DNA of 22,572 nucleotides from NCBI GenBank assembly GCA_937934165.1, contig CALGZX010000099.1:1-22572 (forward strand), in the 5' to 3' direction. The stretch's first letter is position 1. Every line of letters starts with the position of its first letter. The position numbers were made by a program, and so were the translations under genes. Below, one piece after another: positions 14,808 through 21,230 of the stretch. Below the pieces are notes generated by a model. It saw only the letters and a list, made by a program, of their open reading frames with translations. It was not told the DNA's origin and did no database searches. Source of the DNA: an uncultured Collinsella sp. Lineage in GTDB: Bacteria > Actinomycetota > Coriobacteriia > Coriobacteriales > Coriobacteriaceae.

Positions 14808-15994
14808 TGTCATTCCAGACGACGTATGGCCCCGATGGACGCCTTCGCGTTGCCATTCTGGGCTGCACGGGCTCTATCGGCACGCAGGCACTCGATGTGT
14901 GCCGTCAGCATGCCGATCGACTGCAGGTAACGGCGCTGTCCGTCAATTCCAGCACCTCGGAGCTCGTTGCCGCCGCTCGCGAGTTCTCGGTTCCGGCCGT
15001 TGCCGTGGCCGATGTCGCTCATGGCGATGACGCCGTGCTGCAGGAGTTGCCCGAGGGAACGAAGCTCGGCGTTGGCGCGCAGGCGGTTTGCGAGCTCGCG
15101 CGTCGCGACGATGTCGACTGCGTGCTCGTCGCTATTGTGGGCGCCGCCGGTCTCGAGGCGAGCCATGCGGCTTTGACCTCGAATAAGCGCCTTGCCCTTG
15201 CCAACAAGGAGTCCCTCGTCGTCGGTGGCGACTTGCTTATGCCGTTGGCGCAACCGGGCCAGCTTATTCCAGTCGACTCTGAGCACTCCGCCATCTACCA
15301 GTGCTATCTGGGGGAGAACCCGCGCGAGGCTCATTGTATTTGGCTTACCTGCTCGGGCGGTCCGTTCTTTGGCCGCACGCGCGACGAGCTCGATTGTGTG
15401 ACGCGTGCCGACGCCCTCGCGCATCCCACGTGGGCCATGGGTGCCAAGATCACCATCGACTCCGCCACCCTCATGAACAAGGGCCTGGAGCGCATTGAGG
15501 CCATGCATCTGTTTAACTGCAACCTCGATTTCATTAACGTGGTCGTGCAGCGTCAATCCAAGATTCACTCTATGGTCGAGTTCGCCGACGGCTCCGTGAT
15601 GGCGCATCTCGGTGCTTCCGACATGCGTATTCCCATCCAGTTCGCGTTCTCGTATCCCGAGCGTTGGGATACCCCGGCGCCTCGTATCGATTTCCGCGAG
15701 CTGGGGCAGCTCACGTTTGACGCGGCCGACATGGATACTTTCCGCTGTCTGGCACTGGCCGAGCGTGCCGGCAAGACGGGTGGCACCATGCCGTGCGTGC
15801 TCAATGCCGCCAACGAGGTCGCCGTCGATGCCTTCCTGCACGATGGCTGCAGCTTTACCGATATTGATCGCATTGTGGAATCCTGCATGGATGCCCACGA
15901 TATGCAGGCGGTCGATTCGTTTGAGCAGCTTCGCGACATCGACGCGTGGTCGCGTGAAAAGGCTGCGCAGGTGCTCGACGCAACCCGTTCCTAA
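14807..15994 (+). CDS. dxr: 1-deoxy-D-xylulose 5-phosphate reductoisomerase
   Basis: A 395-residue NADPH- and metal-dependent enzyme that converts DXP to MEP, the committed step of the non-mevalonate isoprenoid pathway and the fosmidomycin target. Visible are the NADPH-binding ILGCTGSIGTQALDV, LANKESLVVGG, the metal-binding PVDSEHSAIYQ, the phosphate-binding CSGGPFF, HPTWAMG, and TIDSATLMNKGLE. In the usually conserved IHPQSxIHSMV block, His-Pro is replaced by Gln248-Arg249 (VQRQSKIHSMV), while the second, functionally important His (His254 here) is kept. ATG 14807 overlaps the cdsA stop. A GGAGG (14793-14797) lies 9 nt upstream within cdsA. Confidence 0.97.
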   Translation: MSFQTTYGPDGRLRVAILGCTGSIGTQALDVCRQHADRLQVTALSVNSSTSELVAAAREFSVPAVAVADVAHGDDAVLQELPEGTKLGVGAQAVCELARRDDVDCVLVAIVGAAGLEASHAALTSNKRLALANKESLVVGGDLLMPLAQPGQLIPVDSEHSAIYQCYLGENPREAHCIWLTCSGGPFFGRTRDELDCVTRADALAHPTWAMGAKITIDSATLMNKGLERIEAMHLFNCNLDFINVVVQRQSKIHSMVEFADGSVMAHLGASDMRIPIQFAFSYPERWDTPAPRIDFRELGQLTFDAADMDTFRCLALAERAGKTGGTMPCVLNAANEVAVDAFLHDGCSFTDIDRIVESCMDAHDMQAVDSFEQLRDIDAWSREKAAQVLDATRS

Positions 15995-16019
15995 CCCATA
16001 AGGATTGCTTTTTCGTTTT

Positions 16020-17381
16020 ATGGATACTGTTCTGAGCGTTCTCTCATCTGTCTTTTGGGGCCTGCTGATGCTTTCCGTCCTCGTGTTTTTGCACGAGGGC
16101 GGCCACTTTTTGGCGGCGCGTGCCTGCGGCGTCCGTGTGACCGAGTTCTTTTTGGGCCTGCCGTGCCGCTTTGACATCCATTACACGTCGCGTCGCATTG
16201 GAACCAAGTTTGGCGTGACCCCGCTGCTGCTGGGTGGCTACGCTGCCATCTGCGGTATGGATCCGACCGACCTCTCGTGCGCTGATCGCGTGCTCGCGGC
16301 TATCTATCGTCATGGTCGCGTGACCGTGGCCGACCTTGCCGCCGAGCTCGAGCTATCCGAGGAGGATGTGCTCGAGGCATGCGCCTTGCTCTTGGGTTGG
16401 GGCTCTATCGCGCCTTGGTATGAGGAAGGGGAGAAGCCCTCGCCGAGCTACTATCCCACCAAGTATCAGACGCTGCCGCGAGACGCGGCGGGTTACACCA
16501 CCTTTGACGGCCGCCGTTTCGATCGAGAGCATGCGACTACCGAGGGCGATGTGTGGGAGCTGCCGTGCGGCGAAGCCGAGTTCCTTGCGCAAGAGCGTTC
16601 GCATACCTATCTGGGCCAGGGTTTTCTCAAGCGCGCCTTTATGCTGCTCGCGGGCATTCTCGTCAATATCCTGACGGGCTTTTTGCTGCTTATGAGCATC
16701 TACTCTATTGCGGGTGTCACCGTGCCGATGGATACCAACGTGATCGGTCAGGTTGACGAGGGGTCTATTGCCGCCAAGGCGGGTATCGAGGGCGGCGACG
16801 CGATCCTTTCGGTTGACGGAGTATCGTGCTCTACCTGGATGGACGTTTACGATGCCATCGGTAAGGCTGCCGGAAAGGACGATATCGCCATCGAGTACGA
16901 GCGTGACGGCAAGCAGCATTCGACCGCGGTTGCGCTCAAAGAGGACGAGCGCCTAGGTGTGTATGCCTCTACGCAGGTGGTCCGTTTAGACCCCATCACG
17001 TCGGCTCGCCTTTCGTTCTCCTATGTCGTGCAGACAGCGGAGGGCGTGATGCGCCTGCTCCAGCCGCAGCATACGATGGAGATTCTCGATCAGTCTTCTT
17101 CGATCGTGGGCATTAGCGTTATGTCCTCACAGGCTGCTGCTGCCGGCCCTGCCACGTTCCTTTCGTTTGCCGCCCTCATTTCGTTCTCGCTTGGCTTTAT
17201 GAACCTGCTGCCCATCCCACCACTCGATGGCGGCAAGCTGGTCATCGAGATCATTCAAAAGATTGCTGGCCGCGAGCTTCCGCTCAAGGTCCAGACGATT
17301 GTGAGCTATGTGGGCATCGCGCTCTTTGCGCTGCTGTTTGTCTATATGCTTCGTTCCGACATCCTTCGATTTATCCTGTAG
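16020..17381 (+). CDS. rseP: RseP-like site-2 intramembrane metalloprotease (M50) with winged-helix-like insert
   Basis: A 453-residue S2P-family protease that would cut membrane-bound substrates such as anti-sigma factors. Order: TM1 with zinc motif HEGGH (His25-His29); a conserved amphipathic/beta region ending LLGGYAAICGM (~84); an unusual insert; TM2 around AFMLLAGILVNILTGFLLL; a PDZ domain (VIGQVDEGSIAAKAGIEGGDAILSV); and TM3-TM4 with PIPPLDGG (Asp403). Residues ~88-134 (ADRVLAAIYRHGRVTVADLA onward) look like a winged helix-turn-helix, followed by ~55 polar and aromatic residues. Such a domain is not part of standard RseP, and topology places it in the cytoplasm. Start: ATG 16020; AAGGA (16000-16004) is 15 nt away, an unusually long spacing, while TTG 16005 directly abuts it. 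It lies 25 nt after dxr. Confidence 0.93.
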   Translation: MDTVLSVLSSVFWGLLMLSVLVFLHEGGHFLAARACGVRVTEFFLGLPCRFDIHYTSRRIGTKFGVTPLLLGGYAAICGMDPTDLSCADRVLAAIYRHGRVTVADLAAELELSEEDVLEACALLLGWGSIAPWYEEGEKPSPSYYPTKYQTLPRDAAGYTTFDGRRFDREHATTEGDVWELPCGEAEFLAQERSHTYLGQGFLKRAFMLLAGILVNILTGFLLLMSIYSIAGVTVPMDTNVIGQVDEGSIAAKAGIEGGDAILSVDGVSCSTWMDVYDAIGKAAGKDDIAIEYERDGKQHSTAVALKEDERLGVYASTQVVRLDPITSARLSFSYVVQTAEGVMRLLQPQHTMEILDQSSSIVGISVMSSQAAAAGPATFLSFAALISFSLGFMNLLPIPPLDGGKLVIEIIQKIAGRELPLKVQTIVSYVGIALFALLFVYMLRSDILRFIL

Positions 17382-17394
17382 GGGAGTGTTTGGA

Positions 17395-18477
17395 TTGTCT
17401 TTATCCCATCCTTTGCCTCGCGAGTTGACGCGCCCCGTGCATGTGGGCGGTGTGCAGATCGGTGGCGGCGCGCCGGTGGTGGTCCAATCCATGACCTGCA
17501 CCGATACCGCTGACGCCCAGGCAACGCTTGCGCAAGTGTGCGCGTTGGCGCAGGCTGGCTGCGATATCGTGCGTGTGAGCGTGCCCACCGAGGCCGCGCT
17601 TGAGGGTTTCCGCACCATCTGTGCCGAGTCTCCGGTGCCGATCGTCGCCGATATTCACTTTAACCATAAGCTCGCCATCGGCGCCGTCGAGGCTGGTGCC
17701 GCCAAGCTTCGCATCAATCCCGGCAATATCGGCGATTGGGCCAAGGTCGATGCCGTGATCGATGCCGCGGGCGCCGCTGGGTGCGCGATTCGCATTGGCG
17801 TGAACGCGGGCTCACTCGAGCAGGATATCGCCGAGCGCGACGAGCTTACGCAGCCCGAGAAGCTCGTGATGTCGAGCGAGCGCTTCGTCAAGCACTTTGA
17901 GGACCGCGGCTTTACGAACATTGTGCTTTCTGCCAAGGCCCATAGCGTGCAAACGACGCTTGATACCTATCGAGCCCTGTCGCGTGAGATTCCCCACGTT
18001 CCGCTTCACCTGGGCGTGACGGAGGCGGGGACCAAGCTCCAGGGCACCATCAAGAGCTCTGTAGGCTTGGGTATCTTGCTTTCCGAAGGCATTGGCGACA
18101 CCATGCGTGTGTCGCTCACAGCCGATCCGGTTGAGGAGCCGCCGGTTGCCTGGGGTATTCTCCAGTCGCTGGGCCTGCGTCGCCGTGGCCCCGAGATTGT
18201 TTCGTGCCCCACGTGCGCCCGCTGCCAGGTTAACTTGATTCCCATTGCCGAGGAGGTTACCGAGCGGCTTAAGAACTACTCCGCGCCGCTTTCGATCGCT
18301 GTGATGGGATGTGCCGTTAATGGCCCCGGCGAGGCTTCTGATGCCGACCTGGGCGTTGCTTGCGGACGTGGTCAGGCCTTGCTCTTTTCGCATGGCCAGA
18401 TCATTGGTAAAGTAGCTGAGGACCAAATTGTCGACGCGCTTATGGCCGAGGTCGACAAGCTTATTGAGGAGAAATAA
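17395..18477 (+). CDS. ispG: 4-hydroxy-3-methylbut-2-enyl diphosphate synthase
   Basis: A 360-residue 4Fe-4S enzyme (GcpE) of the MEP pathway, turning MEcPP into HMBPP. The TIM-barrel part shows VQSMTCTDTAD, VRVSVPTEAALEG, PIVADIHFNHKLA, KLRINPGNIG and IRIGVNAGSLE. The cluster-binding domain shows SCPTCARCQVNL with its closely spaced cysteines, plus MGCAVNGPGEASDADLG with the remaining ligand Cys and Glu. The start is TTG 17395, 8 nt after GGGGAG (17381-17386), giving MSLSHPLPRE; an in-frame GTG at 17386 overlaps that site. The stop TAA directly abuts the proS ATG. Together with dxr it links this operon to isoprenoid supply for UppS upstream. Confidence 0.97.
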   Translation: MSLSHPLPRELTRPVHVGGVQIGGGAPVVVQSMTCTDTADAQATLAQVCALAQAGCDIVRVSVPTEAALEGFRTICAESPVPIVADIHFNHKLAIGAVEAGAAKLRINPGNIGDWAKVDAVIDAAGAAGCAIRIGVNAGSLEQDIAERDELTQPEKLVMSSERFVKHFEDRGFTNIVLSAKAHSVQTTLDTYRALSREIPHVPLHLGVTEAGTKLQGTIKSSVGLGILLSEGIGDTMRVSLTADPVEEPPVAWGILQSLGLRRRGPEIVSCPTCARCQVNLIPIAEEVTERLKNYSAPLSIAVMGCAVNGPGEASDADLGVACGRGQALLFSHGQIIGKVAEDQIVDALMAEVDKLIEEK

Positions 18478-20199
18478 ATGACCCGAGCAATGTATATGTC
18501 TAAGCTTTATGCGCCGACGCTTAAAGAGGATCCGGCGGACGCTGAGCTCGCCAGCCACCGCCTGCTGCTCCGTGCCGGCATGATCCGCAAGGAGGCCGCC
18601 GGTCTGTATTCCTACCTGCCGCTTGCTTGGCGCTCGATCCGCAAGATCGAGAACATCGTGCGCGACGAGATGGACGCCGCCGGCGCCCAGGAGCTTATGA
18701 TGCCTATCATGGTCGACGCCGAGTTGTGGCGCGAGTCCGGCCGCATCGACGCCTATGGCAAGGAGCTTGTGCGCTTTGACGACCGTCATGGTCGCGAGTT
18801 CGTCCTGGGCCCCACGCACGAGGAGACCGTCACGGCCCTGGTGCGCAATGAGCTGCGCTCCTACAAGCAGCTGCCTGTTAACCTCTACCACATCCAGGAT
18901 AAGTTCCGCGACGAGTTCCGCCCCCGCTTTGGCCTGATGCGCGGTCGCGAGTTCATCATGAAGGACGCCTACAGCTTCTCCGCCACTCAGGAGAGCCTGC
19001 AGGAGGAGTATGACAAGATGAAGCAGGCCTACGCTAACATCTGCGAGCGCTGCTATATCAAGGCCCTGCCCGTTGTTGCCGACTCCGGTGAGATCGGTGG
19101 CGATACCTCCGTCGAGTACATGGCTTTGGCCGACGCCGGCGAGGCTTCGCTCGTCTACTGCGACGATTGCGGCTTTGCTGCCGATGACGAGGCGGCAAGC
19201 ACCAAGGTCGTCGTGACCGAGGGTCCTGGTGACGGTACGCTCACCAAGGTTGAGACTCCGGGCATGGGCACCATTGAGGCTGTTGCTAAGTTCTTTGGGT
19301 TCCCCGAGAACGGCACGCGCAAGTCGCTGGCACTCATCGACGCCGAGGGCAAGCCAGTCGTGGCCATTGTTCCGGGCGATCACGAGCTCAACGATTGCAA
19401 GGCCGAGCACGTCTTTGGCAAGGGCTATCGCATGATGACCGACGAGGAGCTTCAGGCGAACGGTCTGCACAAGGGCTTTATCGGACCGGTTAACCTGCCC
19501 GATGGCATCCGTCTGGTGTGCGACGAGAGCCTGCGCGATTCCAAGCAGTGGGCCTGCGGTGCCAACGAGGTCGATTATCACTTTACCGGTGCCTGCCCCG
19601 AGCGCGACTTTACCGTCGATGAGTGGGCCGATCTGGTCACCGTTGTCGCCGGCGACCCCTGCCCGCACTGCGGCAAGCCGCTCTCCGCTGCCCGCGGCAT
19701 CGAGGTCTCCCAGGTCTTCCAGCTGGGCACCAAGTATTCCGAGGCCATGGGTGCCACCTTTATGGACGAGGACGGCAAGGAGAAGCCGCTCATCATGGGT
19801 TGCTACGGCGTGGGCGTGTCCCGCTCGCTTGCTGCCGTCGTGGAGCAGCACAACGACGAGCACGGCATCGTCTGGCCGGTCTCCGTTGCCCCGTACGAGG
19901 TCGCGGTGATTCCGCTCGATCCCAAGAAGGAGGAGTGCGCTACCGTCTGCGAGCAGATCGTTGATGGCCTGTGTGCCGAGGGCATCGAGGTCGTCGTCGA
20001 CGACCGCGACGAGCGTCCCGGCTTTAAGTTTGCCGATAACGACCTTATGGGTTTCCCGTATCAGGTCGTTCTGGGTAAGCGTGGCCTCAAGAATGGTACT
20101 GTGGAGCTCAAGGACCGTGCTACGGGCGAGCGCGAGGACGTGGCGATCGACGAGGTCGTTGCCAAGGTTGCCGAGCTTGTTAAGGCAGCCCGCCGTTAA
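18478..20199 (+). CDS. proS: Prolyl-tRNA synthetase (bacterial type, with editing domain)
   Basis: A 573-residue class II synthetase charging tRNA-Pro, of the long bacterial type. Motif 1 is around LPLAWRSIRKIENIVRDEM, motif 2 is DKFRDEFRPRFGLMRGREF followed by MKDAYSF, and motif 3 is GCYGVGVSRSLAAVVEQ. The segment of ~180 residues between motifs 2 and 3 (FFGFPENGTRKSLALI to DEWADLVTVVAGDPC) is the INS editing domain that removes mischarged alanine. The C-terminal anticodon-binding domain includes VSVAPYEVAVIPLD and DRDERPGFKFADNDLMGFPYQVVLG. CDDCGF and CPHCGKPL are additional Cys pairs. ATG 18478 is used, with GAGGAG (18466-18471) in ispG; ATG 18490 and 18496 are nearby alternatives. It is the last gene of the long operon. 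Confidence 0.98.
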   Translation: MTRAMYMSKLYAPTLKEDPADAELASHRLLLRAGMIRKEAAGLYSYLPLAWRSIRKIENIVRDEMDAAGAQELMMPIMVDAELWRESGRIDAYGKELVRFDDRHGREFVLGPTHEETVTALVRNELRSYKQLPVNLYHIQDKFRDEFRPRFGLMRGREFIMKDAYSFSATQESLQEEYDKMKQAYANICERCYIKALPVVADSGEIGGDTSVEYMALADAGEASLVYCDDCGFAADDEAASTKVVVTEGPGDGTLTKVETPGMGTIEAVAKFFGFPENGTRKSLALIDAEGKPVVAIVPGDHELNDCKAEHVFGKGYRMMTDEELQANGLHKGFIGPVNLPDGIRLVCDESLRDSKQWACGANEVDYHFTGACPERDFTVDEWADLVTVVAGDPCPHCGKPLSAARGIEVSQVFQLGTKYSEAMGATFMDEDGKEKPLIMGCYGVGVSRSLAAVVEQHNDEHGIVWPVSVAPYEVAVIPLDPKKEECATVCEQIVDGLCAEGIEVVVDDRDERPGFKFADNDLMGFPYQVVLGKRGLKNGTVELKDRATGEREDVAIDEVVAKVAELVKAARR

Positions 20200-20229
20200 T
20201 CGACGATTTCGCTTGTAGTTCGATATGTG

Positions 20230-20280
20230 GGACGGCCCCGCATTTCTCCAATCGGGGAGATGCGGGGCCGTCCTATTATC
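20230..20280 (+). terminator. Long hairpin terminator after proS
   Basis: A ~20-bp stem (20230-20249 with 20254-20273, two wobble pairs) around AATC is followed by TATTATCTTG. Its T-run is imperfect, but the stem is very stable. It closes the pyrH-proS operon. Confidence 0.8.
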
Positions 20281-20300
20281 TTGTAGCATCCTCGATATCT

Positions 20301-20342
20301 AAAAGGAAAACCCCACAGCCCATGCGAGCTGCGGGGTTTTCC
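20301..20342 (-). terminator. Terminator of the minus-strand kinase gene
   Basis: GGAAAACCCC-A-CAGC (20305-20319) pairs with GCTG-C-GGGGTTTTCC (20328-20342) with one A-C mismatch. Read on the minus strand, the stem is followed by TTTT (complement of 20301-20304). It faces the proS terminator. The plus-strand side has no T-run beyond the TTTTCC arm itself, so the minus orientation fits best. Confidence 0.8.
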
Positions 20343-20377
20343 ATTGTGCCTCCGATGCGAAATAAATCGCTCAGATA

Positions 20378-21142
20378 TTACTGATAATCGACGACGTCGA
20401 TCCAGTTCTTCAGGAACTCATCGTTCACGTTGCGCTTACGAGCGAGCTCGGAAGCGGCGACGATGCTCGTCCACTGACGCACGACCTGCATGGGCATGTC
20501 GGCACGGTCGCAGTAGAGCTCCAGGTAGGCCTCGGCCTGGTCCTTGCTGTTGAGGGCAAAGAGCAGGTAGGTGGTGGCAACGTCGGCAGCAGGGGAGCCC
20601 TGGGTGGCGTGTGCCCAGTCGCACACATAGAGCTGACCGTCCTCGCCGACGATGACGTTGGAGGGGTTGAAGTCGCCGTGGCAGACTTTGAACTCCTTGG
20701 TCATACCGTCCAGACGCTCCTGAAGGTTGTAGCGCGTGGTGGCATTGAGCTGATCAAGGCTGTCGATCATGCGGGCGAACTTATCGCGCTGACGGTTGAG
20801 CAGCGGGGAGGTGTAGCCGTGGATCTCGATCTGGAGGTCGACGAACATCTCGAGGTACTCACCAAAGCGCTGGGGCTCGGCAGTCATCTTCTCGGCAAGG
20901 GTGGTGCCCGGAACCTTCTCGGTCACGAGCGCCCAGCCGTTGGCGTTCTCGAGCTGGGAAACCTCGAGAGCCTTGGGGCTGCGGATGCCGCACTCATTGA
21001 TGCGGGCAAGATTCAAAGCCTCGTTGAACACGTCGGAGACGGGCTTGGTCTCGTTAAAGACCTTGACGATCTTGTAGCCCAGGTCGTAAACGACCTTGTT
21101 GCCGCGACGGACGAGCTCGGTCTTGGAATCGGGTAGCAGCAT
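20378..21142 (-). CDS. APH-fold phosphotransferase of unknown substrate
   Basis: A 254-residue aminoglycoside-phosphotransferase/choline-kinase-like protein. Visible are an N-terminal lobe with a strand-rich start (VVYDLGYKIVKVFNE, whose Lys could be the ATP-binding one), EKVPGTTLAEKM, the catalytic loop CHGDFNPSNVIV (Asp and Asn), and the metal-binding CDWAHATQGSPAADVATTY. Family members phosphorylate drugs, choline, thiamine or sugar amines, and nothing here fixes the substrate. A resistance role is not supported; the core genomic setting argues for metabolism. The ATG follows AAAGGA on the minus strand by ~7 nt. It lies 88 nt downstream of adhE on the same strand with no obvious U-tract terminator between them, so partial co-transcription is plausible. 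Confidence 0.85.
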   Translation of the reverse strand: MLLPDSKTELVRRGNKVVYDLGYKIVKVFNETKPVSDVFNEALNLARINECGIRSPKALEVSQLENANGWALVTEKVPGTTLAEKMTAEPQRFGEYLEMFVDLQIEIHGYTSPLLNRQRDKFARMIDSLDQLNATTRYNLQERLDGMTKEFKVCHGDFNPSNVIVGEDGQLYVCDWAHATQGSPAADVATTYLLFALNSKDQAEAYLELYCDRADMPMQVVRQWTSIVAASELARKRNVNDEFLKNWIDVVDYQ

Positions 21143-21174
21143 GGTTGCATCCTTTCAACGATGCGATAGAAGCG

Positions 21175-21213
21175 ACGGCGGGGGTGTGTGAAACACCCGT
21201 GCACCCCCGCCGT
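21175..21213 (-). other. Stable hairpin between adhE and the kinase gene
   Basis: ACGGCGGGGGTG and CACCCCCGCCGT (minus-strand 21213-21202 with 21186-21175) pair perfectly over 12 bp. An alternative hairpin, GGGTGT/ACACCC (21198-21193 with 21187-21182), competes for part of the same arm. No T-run follows on the minus strand; the T-run precedes the stem. It is therefore not a standard intrinsic terminator and may be a partial terminator or an mRNA 3'-end stabiliser for adhE. Confidence 0.5.
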
Positions 21214-21230
21214 TAAAAACCGTGCTAAAA

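Noticed and set aside
17812..20289. An 825-residue open frame on the minus strand across proS and ispG
   Set aside because: It is antisense to two certain genes. Long antisense frames are expected here because the plus-strand genes avoid the codons (TTA, CTA, TCA) that would give stops opposite. Its translation is low-complexity Leu/Gly/Ala/Asp/His-rich and resembles no family I know.
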